Positions 1-8,111 of a stretch of DNA of 39,341 nucleotides are shown here, piece by piece (position 1 is the stretch's first letter; each line of letters starts with the position of its first letter). The DNA is taken from positions 1 to 39,341 of the forward strand of contig JAZLLG010000085.1 of assembly GCA_045598045.1 (NCBI GenBank), in the 5' to 3' direction. The notes beneath the pieces were generated by a model, which made no database searches, was not told where the DNA came from, and saw only the letters and a list, made by a program, of their open reading frames with translations. The stretch is from RGIG3528 sp045598045. GTDB taxonomy: Bacteria; Bacillota; Clostridia; Lachnospirales; Lachnospiraceae. The translations under genes were made by a program, and so were the position numbers.

Positions 1-45
1 CCCCGTCCCCCGGTATCATTTTATCAAACCTTATCCGGTATTGTT

Positions 46-708
46 TTACATTTTCTGGAGTGCTGACTTAAATGCTGATTTTGACAAAGGCTTTTTGTAA
101 AGTGCCAAAAGAATAAGGTACTGACACAGCGCACTGATAATAAATGTAGCATAGCATATACAGCACATTCCGCCGAATCCGATTGATTCAAAAAAGCTGC
201 TGAGTGATGTTTTATATATAAGCATTGAATAGCCGGATGTACCAAACATTACGAGAACAATGAATATTATGGTTGAAACGAGATACATCTTATAGCATGC
301 ACCACAGAACAGGAACATAAGGAAGCTCATAATGGCAAATTGTCCCATTGCCTCGTACATTTCCACTGTCAGCTCCGGATAAGCCTTGATTATGAAGAAC
401 TTAATTATAAGCGTCACCGTGAGAAGCAGCAACATTACTATTAAATTTGTGAAAACCGGTATCGATGTCTGAAGGGATTTCTGTAGTTTTGAACTTGCAA
501 CGAGATTTGAAAGTCCCATGGATGTTATCATCTGGAATATGAACATTCCGATCAGCACAAGGTAGAAAGCGCCAATAACGTTTGTACCCTTGGATGCTAT
601 TTCAACAATCGCACCTATCGTCGCAAATATTATTGCACACACAATGTTTTGTTTTATGTTAAACCCATATTTTGCGAGTTTAAGACCAAGTTTAATCTTT
701 GTAAGCAT
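46..708 (-). CDS. ABC transporter-associated membrane protein (second permease of the operon)
   Basis: A 220-residue hydrophobic protein with about six membrane segments and a short basic N-terminus (MLTKIKLGLKLAKYG). I start it at 708 because GGAGGGAAT lies just upstream; a longer reading to 759 would run almost to the end of the preceding gene and skip this ribosome site. It follows the neighbouring membrane protein by 16 bases and ends an operon with an ATPase and a GntR regulator. That context makes it a likely membrane subunit of an ABC-2 or BcrB/YtrC-type exporter. I see no family signature that identifies a substrate. The 45 bases downstream to the window edge contain no clear terminator. 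Confidence 0.75.
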   Translation of the reverse strand: MLTKIKLGLKLAKYGFNIKQNIVCAIIFATIGAIVEIASKGTNVIGAFYLVLIGMFIFQMITSMGLSNLVASSKLQKSLQTSIPVFTNLIVMLLLLTVTLIIKFFIIKAYPELTVEMYEAMGQFAIMSFLMFLFCGACYKMYLVSTIIFIVLVMFGTSGYSMLIYKTSLSSFFESIGFGGMCCICYATFIISALCQYLILLALYKKPLSKSAFKSALQKM

Positions 709-724
709 ATTATTCCCTCCTGAA

Positions 725-1369
725 TTACCTCTTATAGCACGCATGTATGCACTTAACATGATGACGATAAGTAAGATATATTGTTACGATTGCCAAAATC
801 ACCAGTAAAGCCAATATAGCCACTTGCCAAATAGTGCCTAAAAATGCAAATCCGAATCCCAATACCACCATGATAATTGCATTTACTAACGCAGAAATGC
901 TTGTCAAAAACAAAGTAAGCTGGGTGTTATCGATGTGTCTGAAAAGGTTCATAACTGCTGTTGTTATCGTAAATCCAACAATGACATATAAGACACTCAG
1001 CACCGATACCTGCATTCCAAACAAAAGGCCAAACAGACATACAATCACACCTGCGCCTATGTACAAGGCGACCCTAAGCAAAAGGTCCTGGATAACAACA
1101 CGCTTCATAAATTTTATACCATCAGGTGATGTTTTTATTAATGATGATACCGCCTGCTCTTTTTTACAAACGGGACCAAGTCCGAATGCATCTATTCCTG
1201 TCTGAAGTCCCGACAAGAAGATTATTCCGAACAAGGTGCACATATCATTTCCGGAAAACACCCACCCGAAAAAGCAACCTGCCAAAACTATTATCAACGG
1301 AAAGATGAGAAAAGCACACAGTCTGTATCCTTTTGAGACATACGCTCTGTATTCACGAATGACTTTCAC
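725..1369 (-). CDS. ABC transporter-associated membrane protein (first permease of the operon)
   Basis: A 214-residue integral membrane protein with about six hydrophobic segments. It begins with GTG, with AGGAGG five bases upstream, and lies nine bases after the ATPase stop. Near residues 55-85 there is a soluble stretch (GLGPVCKKEQ, then SSLIKTSPDG) that looks like the cytosolic coupling region seen in ABC-2-type permeases. This is inferred from position and topology, not from a recognised motif. With the following membrane protein it probably forms a two-subunit channel driven by the ATPase. Substrate unknown; the GntR/YtrA-type arrangement is often linked to cell-envelope stress or peptide export. 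Confidence 0.75.
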   Translation of the reverse strand: MKVIREYRAYVSKGYRLCAFLIFPLIIVLAGCFFGWVFSGNDMCTLFGIIFLSGLQTGIDAFGLGPVCKKEQAVSSLIKTSPDGIKFMKRVVIQDLLLRVALYIGAGVIVCLFGLLFGMQVSVLSVLYVIVGFTITTAVMNLFRHIDNTQLTLFLTSISALVNAIIMVVLGFGFAFLGTIWQVAILALLVILAIVTIYLTYRHHVKCIHACYKR

Positions 1370-1378
1370 AACAGCCTC

Positions 1379-2281
1379 CTATTTAAGTCTGGAATTCTGC
1401 TTCATAACCGCTACGCAGATTTGTGTAAGAGAAGGTGTTTCCGTTACTACATCAAGTCCTGCCAGCTTATCAATTTTTTCTGCAAGACAGATGCCTTCCC
1501 AACCATGCTGAGACTTATTGAATGTGAACATGTGCGGCTCAGCTTTTTCAGCGTCCTCATTTTCACCTTTAACAAGAACATATTTTTCTTTCAGGTCTTC
1601 TACAAAGCCTTCTTCGGTAATCTTACCCTGGTCCATAATAATCGCATAGTCTGTAATTGTTTCCATATCTGCAATATTATGTGTGGAGAAGAAAACAGAC
1701 TTTTCACCGTTACCTTCTTCTATGTAAGAAGAAATCATTCTGTTAAGTTTATCTCTCATAAGAGGATCAAGAGGAGAAGCAGGCTCATCCAGAATAAGCA
1801 GGTTTGTATCTCTTGCCCACACACCTGCAAGAGCAACCTTTGTTCTCATACCGTCAGACATATCTGATACTTTAAGTTTTCCTTTGTATCCCGACTCAGG
1901 AAAAACTGCAAGTTCATCACACTTTTCACGGAACTTCTCGGTAGAAAACGTTTCAAAAAGAATTGTGTTGATTTCTTCGATATTGTTTACTGTCCAATGA
2001 GGGAAGAAATACTGTGTTGTTCCGGTATATCCGATGGAATTCTTAACTTCCGGTTTGTTTTCACGATCTTTATCCGTGAACTGATTAAAGTACCTGATAT
2101 CACCTGAATATTCAAGATTAACACCCGTAAGGATATTAATAAGTGTTGTTTTACCGGCGCCGTTTTCACCGATAAGCGCAGTAGCAAATCCTTTGGGGAT
2201 AGTCAACTGCGGAATATTAAGTGAAAAGCTCTTGTACGATTTAATAATGTTCTTTCCATCAATTGCAAGTTCCGTGTTCAT
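1379..2281 (-). CDS. ABC transporter ATP-binding protein
   Basis: A 300-residue ATPase. Walker A is GENGAGKTT at residues 38-46, Walker B is LLILDEP near residue 165, and an H-loop follows (FFSTHN). The signature motif is degenerate (MSDGM where LSGGQ is usual), as in some BcrA/YtrB-type exporters. A C-terminal extension of about 80 residues follows the ATPase core. AAAGGAGA precedes the ATG. The gene lies 15 bases after the GntR regulator and nine before the first permease, so it is almost certainly the energising subunit of this transporter. It probably acts at the inner face of the membrane; the substrate cannot be told from sequence. Confidence 0.9.
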   Translation of the reverse strand: MNTELAIDGKNIIKSYKSFSLNIPQLTIPKGFATALIGENGAGKTTLINILTGVNLEYSGDIRYFNQFTDKDRENKPEVKNSIGYTGTTQYFFPHWTVNNIEEINTILFETFSTEKFREKCDELAVFPESGYKGKLKVSDMSDGMRTKVALAGVWARDTNLLILDEPASPLDPLMRDKLNRMISSYIEEGNGEKSVFFSTHNIADMETITDYAIIMDQGKITEEGFVEDLKEKYVLVKGENEDAEKAEPHMFTFNKSQHGWEGICLAEKIDKLAGLDVVTETPSLTQICVAVMKQNSRLK

Positions 2282-2295
2282 TTTGTTTTCTCCTT

Positions 2296-2673
2296 TTATA
2301 TTTCTTCATCAATTTCGTAAAGTGTTTCCAGTGTTGCAATAAGTTCACTTTTTGATATTTCTGCTACTCTTGAAGCTTTGATTGCCTCAAGCAATGCCTC
2401 CTCGACTTTTCGCATATGCTGCTCCTTCAGCATATCGCTGTCTTGTGCATTTACGTAGTAGCCTTTACCGGGGGAAGCTGTTACAAGTCCTTCCTGCTCA
2501 AGCATTTCATACGCTTTTATCGTCGTAATAACGCTTATCTTCAAATCCTTAGCAAGACCTCTGATTGAAGGCAGGTATTCGCCTTGAGCGAGCTTTCCGG
2601 TTAGTATCTGTTCTTTATACCATTCCGATATCTGCTGATAAATCGGAACTCCCGAGCTTTGGCTCAGCTTCAT
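2296..2673 (-). CDS. GntR-family transcriptional regulator (YtrA-like)
   Basis: A short GntR protein of 125 residues: an N-terminal winged helix (PIYQQISEWYKEQI, later LPSIRGLAKDL and VTTIKAYEMLE, ending GKGYYV) and only a short helical tail. This is the layout of the YtrA subfamily, which has no large ligand domain. The start at 2673 is chosen because AAAGGAGG lies five bases upstream; the ATG at 2706 would start inside the leader. It is the first gene of the ABC operon, and a palindrome sits between its promoter and its start, so autorepression of the whole operon is likely. The inducing signal is unknown. Confidence 0.88.
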   Translation of the reverse strand: MKLSQSSGVPIYQQISEWYKEQILTGKLAQGEYLPSIRGLAKDLKISVITTIKAYEMLEQEGLVTASPGKGYYVNAQDSDMLKEQHMRKVEEALLEAIKASRVAEISKSELIATLETLYEIDEEI

Positions 2674-2694
2674 GGCAACCTCCTTTGTTATCAT

Positions 2695-2714
2695 AACCGT
2701 TCGCACGAACTGTT
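2695..2714 (-). promoter_or_regulatory. Palindromic operator candidate before the GntR gene
   Basis: On the minus strand this reads AACAGTTCG, TG, CGAACGGTT: nine-base arms matching at eight positions around a two-base centre. It lies just downstream of the predicted transcription start (about +2 to +22) and before the ribosome site, where a bound repressor would block transcription. The obvious candidate is the GntR protein it precedes. Binding itself is inference. Confidence 0.6.
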
Positions 2715-2723
2715 CATGTGTTA

Positions 2724-2752
2724 TATATACACCAATTACAGTTGCGTGTCAA
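2724..2752 (-). promoter_or_regulatory. Sigma-A-type promoter of the GntR-ABC operon
   Basis: TTGACA at 2752-2747 and TATATA at 2729-2724 are separated by exactly 17 bases on the minus strand. The -35 is a perfect consensus. It would start transcription about 45 bases before the GntR start codon. Confidence 0.8.
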
Positions 2753-2790
2753 GTTATTTTTTTCACAATATAAAAAATCAATCTGCCAAA

Positions 2791-2819
2791 GAAAAAAACA
2801 ACCACGACTTACGTCGTGG
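2791..2819 (-). terminator. Intrinsic terminator overlapping the end of the diguanylate cyclase gene
   Basis: On the minus strand CCACGAC, a GTAA loop and GTCGTGG form a seven-pair stem followed by TTGTTTTTTT. The TAA stop codon of the upstream gene lies in the loop, so the last codons form the 5' arm. Confidence 0.85.
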
Positions 2820-4605
2820 CTGTATCAATATTTGCTTCTTCGGTTTCAATCTCTTCAGTTTTACTTTCTTCAGGTTCTTTTTCTTCGGGTTCTTCCTGCC
2901 GTAATCTATTCTCCGCAGCCATCCGTGAATTTTCACACGTGGCTTTCATTTCATACATACGTTTGTCAGCAATTGCCATTGTAGCCTGTAAGGAATCTTC
3001 TTCTGCCTCTCCAACCGTCGCAACGCCATAGGCTGCACTTATCGGATATTCACTATATTCTGAGGCCTTCGCTGTGTTCTCCGCGAACTTCTTAAGTGAG
3101 CCTTCAAGCTCTTCTTTTTTTGCCTCGGGAACAATAACAAGGAATTCATCCCCTCCGATTCTGTAACACGTTCCTACATCCTCAAATGAGCGTTCCAAAA
3201 TATGCGTTATGCGCTTAAGGAACTTATCGCCTTCATCATGTCCGAAAGAGTCATTTACAGACTTAAGACCATTTAAATCAAGGCTGACAAGTGAAGCTTT
3301 TTCTTTGCTCTGTTCGATACGTGCAAACGCCTCGTAGCTCATTGCTCTGTTAAACAAGCCTGTAAGCGGGTCATGATATGCCAGTTTGGTCAGAGCTTCT
3401 CTTTCCGCATTGGTGATTACCATATCGTACAAATGTACAAGATAGCTTGCTATCAGAAGGATAACAAACAGCAATGCGCCTATAGGGATGAAGCTGTTTT
3501 GAAGCATCTGGGAATTGGGGAACACATACTTTTGTATGTTAAACCTTGCAAAGTCAAGTGCAACCGCCACAAAAACGACAATCACACCGGCCGCAACAAT
3601 CTTCTCGGAATACGTCTTCTGCTTAACGGTAAGTATACCACCTACGATAAGAATCAAAACACCAATAAATCCTATTACCTGGAACCAGAGAAGTGTAGCA
3701 GGGAATCTCATGGAATTAGTGGCATGAAGTATGGCGGCCACAACAAAGAAGTCAACAAGCATCGATGTTCCGACAGCAACAGTCACATTTCGCCAGCCAT
3801 TGTCATCCTTTCTCATATCCCAGAACACCAGCCCTACCGTTACGGGAGCCAGATAAAGAGAGATGTATTCGAGATTGGTACATAAAGTCCTGTCTACGGC
3901 AAAAAGCGTGAACAAACCATTGGTGCACATTGTCCAAAGCCCGACGGTTGCAGAAAAAAGACCTATTGCAGTCAGACCGAAGCCGGACTTGTTGACGACA
4001 GCCGTAAACAAGCCGATAACGGTGAGAAGCATTCCAAGCATAATCAAAAATACCGCAATAAAGAAAACTACGGCATTTCTGCTGCTGAAATCCACAAGGA
4101 TTTTTCCTGTCTTTACGCATCGCAGAGGGCGTATGCTTGTAAATGCATTATCCTCGTTGATAACCATACGGATGAGCAGCCTTTTTCCTTCGCAGTCCTC
4201 AGGAAGTTCAATGAAGTGATACCCGCTTCCGACCATTTTGTCAGCCCATACCTTGTCGAGGCCGTAAGAATAAATGCGTTCCTCACCAAGGTAAACTTCA
4301 ACACTGCACAGATAGACAAGAAACTCCGATGTCATGCCTCCATTCATTTCTTCGGTAAGGTCATATGACATATCAACTATGTCCAGGCGCTTAAGATCCG
4401 AAAAAACAAATTCATCAAGACTTACGTTTTCGTAAGAAACACCGTTCACTTTGATATTCCATTTGCTGTCAAGAATTTTCACTTCTTCCGATGCAGCTCC
4501 GGGAAATTTCACTTTTCCGGAAAGGAACCAAAGCGCCAAAAACGCAAGAATACTAAGAATTAATATCGGAGCAAATTTTCTGTTTTTAACTTTTTTATCA
4601 GTCAT
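2809..4605 (-). CDS. Membrane diguanylate cyclase with 7TMR-DISM-like sensor and GGDEF domain
   Basis: A 598-residue protein that should make cyclic di-GMP from two GTP. An N-terminal membrane anchor (about 11-30) is followed by an extracytoplasmic domain of about 150 residues, then about seven membrane helices (roughly 180-400), then a GGDEF domain. The active-site loop GGDEF is intact at 484-488. The canonical RxxD inhibitory site is not present at its usual place (RSFED is off by one). The tail is rich in Glu and Pro. Only two bases separate it from the araD stop and I see no ribosome site, so translation is probably coupled to araD. The signal bound outside the cell is unknown; link to sugar sensing is inference. 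Confidence 0.9.
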   Translation of the reverse strand: MTDKKVKNRKFAPILILSILAFLALWFLSGKVKFPGAASEEVKILDSKWNIKVNGVSYENVSLDEFVFSDLKRLDIVDMSYDLTEEMNGGMTSEFLVYLCSVEVYLGEERIYSYGLDKVWADKMVGSGYHFIELPEDCEGKRLLIRMVINEDNAFTSIRPLRCVKTGKILVDFSSRNAVVFFIAVFLIMLGMLLTVIGLFTAVVNKSGFGLTAIGLFSATVGLWTMCTNGLFTLFAVDRTLCTNLEYISLYLAPVTVGLVFWDMRKDDNGWRNVTVAVGTSMLVDFFVVAAILHATNSMRFPATLLWFQVIGFIGVLILIVGGILTVKQKTYSEKIVAAGVIVVFVAVALDFARFNIQKYVFPNSQMLQNSFIPIGALLFVILLIASYLVHLYDMVITNAEREALTKLAYHDPLTGLFNRAMSYEAFARIEQSKEKASLVSLDLNGLKSVNDSFGHDEGDKFLKRITHILERSFEDVGTCYRIGGDEFLVIVPEAKKEELEGSLKKFAENTAKASEYSEYPISAAYGVATVGEAEEDSLQATMAIADKRMYEMKATCENSRMAAENRLRQEEPEEKEPEESKTEEIETEEANIDTATT

Positions 4606-4607
4606 TA

Positions 4608-5297
4608 TCAGTTCTGTCCGTAATATGCGTTAGCTCCATGTTTTCTGTAGAAATGCTTATCCTGCATTGCCTGAGGAGTCTCATGAATGTCAGGATTTAA
4701 TGCTTCTGCTCTTGCTGCCATCTTACAAACCTCTTCAAGTACGACAGCATTGTGTACTGCTTCCTTGGGATCCTTTCCCCATGTGAAAGGACCATGATTG
4801 GCACATACACAACCGGGGCAGTAAACAGGATTATTATTTTTAAAAGCCTCAACTATGGAAAGACCTGTGTTCTTCTCATAGCCTTCTTCAATTTCTTCTT
4901 TTGTAAGATTTCTTACGCAGGGAATTGTGCCGTAAAAGTAATCCGCATGAGTTGTTCCGTAGCAGGGAATGGAACGGGCAGCTTCAGCCCAGCTTGTAGC
5001 CCAAGGAGAGTGAGTATGTACAACGCCTCCGATTTCGGGGAAAGCCTTATAGAGCTCAACATGTGTGGGAGTGTCTGATGACGGTCTGTAGTGTCCTTCA
5101 ACAACCTTGCCTTCAAGATCGACAACAACCATATCCTCAGGCTTCATTGTTTCGTAGTCAACTCCCGAAGGCTTGATAACCACAAGACCTGATGCACGGT
5201 CAATGCCTGATACGTTTCCCCATGTGTAGGTCACAAGACCTCTCTTGGGGAGTTCCATATTCTGCTCGTAAACAAATTTTTTAAGTTCTTCTAACAT
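4608..5297 (-). CDS. araD: L-ribulose-5-phosphate 4-epimerase
   Basis: A 229-residue class II aldolase-fold enzyme that converts L-ribulose 5-phosphate to D-xylulose 5-phosphate in the arabinose pathway; length matches the family (about 230). Metal-binding histidines are visible in HTHS (94 and 96) and in NHGPF (168); Asp75 in SSDTPTH fits the catalytic acid position. HADYFYG at 117-123 is typical of AraD. GGAGGG precedes the ATG, which overlaps the kinase stop by seven bases (ATGTTAG), so the pair is translationally coupled. Related fuculose aldolases share the fold, but the motifs and the kinase partner favour AraD. Confidence 0.93.
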   Translation of the reverse strand: MLEELKKFVYEQNMELPKRGLVTYTWGNVSGIDRASGLVVIKPSGVDYETMKPEDMVVVDLEGKVVEGHYRPSSDTPTHVELYKAFPEIGGVVHTHSPWATSWAEAARSIPCYGTTHADYFYGTIPCVRNLTKEEIEEGYEKNTGLSIVEAFKNNNPVYCPGCVCANHGPFTWGKDPKEAVHNAVVLEEVCKMAARAEALNPDIHETPQAMQDKHFYRKHGANAYYGQN

Positions 5298-6892
5298 GAC
5301 ATTCCCTCCACTGCAGCCTTTTCTGCCACAAGGCCCTTCTTGTAGGTTTCCATATATGATTCAAGGCCTTCGATGTCCTCTGCATTGGGAGCCATTGTAA
5401 AGCTCTTTGCGCCTGCAAAAACTTCTGCATCAAGGAACTGAGGAAGGGTTCTGCCATTACCGCATGCTGCAAATGCTGCGAGAAGCGCAGCACCCCATGC
5501 ACCGCCCTCACCTGCTGTTTCCATACAGGTAACAGGTGAATTCATTATAGCCGCAAGGATACCCTGTCCGACGCCCTTTGTTTTAAAGAGTCCGCCATGA
5601 CCCATAACCTTGTCAACGCTTACTCCTTCATCCTTATTGAGAATATCCATTCCGAGCTTAAGAACGCCAAGAGATGAAATAAGGCTTGCGCGCATGAAGT
5701 TTGCAAGATTGAAGTTTGCATCGGGCATACGTACAAACATCGGACGTCCCTCGTCCATATGTGTAACATGTTCGCCGGAGAAATAAGGATAGGAAACTAT
5801 GCCTCCGCAGTCCTTATCGCCCTCAAGAGCATGCTTATAAAGTCTTTCGTAAATCTGTCCCTTGTCAAGACTTACTCCGAAAAGCTTAAGGTTCTCGTCA
5901 AAGAGATTTACCCACGCATTGAGATCGGAAGTACAGTTATTGCAATGAACCATTGCAACAGGAAGTCCGTCGGGAGTTGTAACCATATCGATTTCTCTGT
6001 GAAGGGCTTTTAAATCCTTCTCAAGAACTACCATGGCAAAACAGCTTGTACCTGCGGAAACGTTGCAAGTACGCTTTGCAACGGAATTTGTAGCAACCAT
6101 ACCCGTGCCTGCATCACCTTCCGGAGGACACATTTTAATGCCGGCCTTAAGCTTTCCTGTGGGATCGAGAAGCTTAGCTCCTTCTTCCGAAAGAACGCCT
6201 GCATCTTCACCTGCAAGAAGAAGCTTGGGAAGAATGTCAAGCAGCTTCCATGAATAGCCCTTATCGGCAACAAGCTTGTCAAACTTTTCAACATATCCGG
6301 CATTATAGTTTTTGGTATTGGCATCAATGGGGAACATACCCGCGCAATCTCCTATACCAAGCACCTTATTGCCTGTAAGAAGCCAATGAACATAGCCTTC
6401 AAGTGTTGTCATATAGTCGATTTCGGGAACATGCTTTTCACCGTTAAGAATTGCCTGATAAAGATGAGCAATGCTCCAACGCTGAGGGATGTTAAATCCG
6501 AAAAGCTCAGAAAGCTTGTCGCTTGCTTCTCCGGTGATGGTATTTCTCCATGTTCTGAACGGAACAAGAATCTGTCCCTTTTTATCAAAAACCATGTAGC
6601 CATGCATCATCGCACTGATGCCCATTGCTCCGACACTCGTAAGTTCCTCGTCGTACTTAGAAAGGACGTCTGCAGCAAGTTTTGCATAGCAGTCTCTGAG
6701 GCCTGCCCAAATTTCATCCGTAGAGTATGTCCAAATGCCGTCGATGAGCTTGTTTTCCCACTCATGATCTCCTGATGCAATCGGTGAATAGTCCTCACCG
6801 ATAAGCACTGCCTTGATTCTTGTGGATCCAAGCTCTATACCAAGATACGTTTTTCCTGAGCGGATGGACTCACATGCATTTTTCATGTCCAT
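5291..6892 (-). CDS. FGGY-family carbohydrate kinase, probable L-ribulokinase
   Basis: A 533-residue sugar kinase. The N-terminal ATPase-fold motif is YLGIELGSTRIKAVLI at about residues 16-31, and the C-terminal FGGY half carries VMGHGGLFKTKG and AGEGGAWGAALLA. It is not the classic AraB sequence but belongs to the FGGY group often found beside araD in clostridia. The direct overlap with araD makes phosphorylation of L-ribulose (or a close ketopentose) the likely role. AGGAG lies about seven bases before the ATG at 6892. A 64-base gap separates it from prfB and shows no strong promoter. Substrate is inferred from context. Confidence 0.85.
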   Translation of the reverse strand: MDMKNACESIRSGKTYLGIELGSTRIKAVLIGEDYSPIASGDHEWENKLIDGIWTYSTDEIWAGLRDCYAKLAADVLSKYDEELTSVGAMGISAMMHGYMVFDKKGQILVPFRTWRNTITGEASDKLSELFGFNIPQRWSIAHLYQAILNGEKHVPEIDYMTTLEGYVHWLLTGNKVLGIGDCAGMFPIDANTKNYNAGYVEKFDKLVADKGYSWKLLDILPKLLLAGEDAGVLSEEGAKLLDPTGKLKAGIKMCPPEGDAGTGMVATNSVAKRTCNVSAGTSCFAMVVLEKDLKALHREIDMVTTPDGLPVAMVHCNNCTSDLNAWVNLFDENLKLFGVSLDKGQIYERLYKHALEGDKDCGGIVSYPYFSGEHVTHMDEGRPMFVRMPDANFNLANFMRASLISSLGVLKLGMDILNKDEGVSVDKVMGHGGLFKTKGVGQGILAAIMNSPVTCMETAGEGGAWGAALLAAFAACGNGRTLPQFLDAEVFAGAKSFTMAPNAEDIEGLESYMETYKKGLVAEKAAVEGMSC

Positions 6893-6956
6893 AATGTTCT
6901 CCTGCCTTATATGATTTGTTTTTTATTCATTCATGTTTCCGCAACTTTATGGAAGT

Positions 6957-8079
6957 TTATTCCTCACCCTTCTGTCCGGTAGCGGTCCACTTAAGATATG
7001 CATTGATAAGATGATCGAGATTGCCGTCAAGTACAGAATCCGCATTGCCGACCTCAGCATCAGTTCTGTGGTCCTTAACAAGAGTGTACGGCTGAAGTAC
7101 GTAAGAACGTATCTGGCTGCCGAAATTGATGTCTCTCACATCGCCTCGGATACCGGCTGTCTTTTCTTCATTTTCAGCCTGCTTCATAAGATAGAGCTTT
7201 GCCTTCAACATCTGCATTGCCTTATCTTTATTCTGGAACTGCGAACGTTCATTCTGGCACTGTACGACAATGCCCGTAGGAAGGTGGGTGATACGGATGG
7301 CAGAACTTGTTTTATTGACATGCTGTCCGCCTGCACCACTTGAATGATACGTATCAATACGAAGGTCAGCTTCATTTATTTCAATGTCGATATTGTCTTC
7401 AATGTCGGGCATGACATCAGCCGATACAAATGAAGTCTGACGCTTCCCGGCTGCATTAAAAGGAGAAATGCGGACAAGTCTGTGAACACCGTGCTCCGAC
7501 TTTAAGTAGCCGTATGCATTTTCACCGGTTACTTCCAAGGTTACGGACTTATAACCTGCTTCATCACCATCAAGGAAATCAATCATCTCAGCCTTGAAGC
7601 CCTTCTTTTCTGCGTAACGCATATACATACGTGTAAGCATCGCGCAGAAGTCCATGCTCTCCGTTCCGCCGGCACCGGCATGAAGCGTAATAATGGCGTT
7701 GTTTTTGTCGTACGGACCTGAAAGGAGCGTACTGAGGCGCAGCGTTTCAAGATGTTCAACAAATTTATCAAGCGCTTCCTGAACTTCGGGAACTATATCA
7801 GGGTCGTTCGCTTCATATCCCATATCAAGGAAAACAAGAACATCCTCGTATTCGCTTTCAAGCGCCTTGTAGTCCTCTACAATGCCCTTAAGCGTATTCA
7901 ACTCACGAACATAGCCCTGTGACTTGTCTGCGTCATCCCAAAAACCGGGCTCGTTCATAATGTTTTCAATTTCTTCTATCTTCTCACGTTTATTTGTGAG
8001 GTCAAAGTGAATCCCCCACTTCGACTAAAGGCTTTTTATATGTGTTGAGAGTATACTTGATCTGGTCAAGTTCAACCAT
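6957..8079 (-). CDS. prfB: Peptide chain release factor 2, expressed by programmed +1 frameshift
   Basis: Release factor 2 reads UGA and UAA stop codons. The coding sequence is in two frames: 25 codons from ATG at 8079 (MVELDQIKYTLNTYKK onwards) to an in-frame TGA at 8004-8002, then the +1 frame from GAC at 8003 to 6957, giving 373 residues. Numbered across the shift, the stop-recognition tripeptide SPF falls at 205-207 and GGQ, which triggers peptide release, at 250-252. These are the same numbers as in E. coli RF2. The shift is the usual RF2 autoregulation: scarce RF2 lets the ribosome slip past its own UGA. The gene follows secA by 32 bases, a common Firmicutes pairing. Confidence 0.96.
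8001..8019 (-). other. prfB programmed frameshift site
   Basis: The minus strand reads GTGGGGGATTCA then CTTTGAC. CTT-TGA-C is the conserved RF2 slippery site. The purine run GGGGG acts as an internal Shine-Dalgarno element. It is five bases from CTT here, against three in E. coli. Confidence 0.93.
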
Positions 8080-8111
8080 TGCCTGTCACCACCTTTATTA
8101 TTTATTTTTGA

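Noticed and set aside
1..45. Terminator at the left edge
   Set aside because: CCGGTAT occurs twice as a direct repeat but there is no inverted repeat with a T-run in the bases available.
8002..8079. prfB as a frameshifted pseudogene
   Set aside because: The break is the conserved CTT-TGA-C programmed site with a G-rich stimulator, and the fused protein has its motifs at E. coli numbering.
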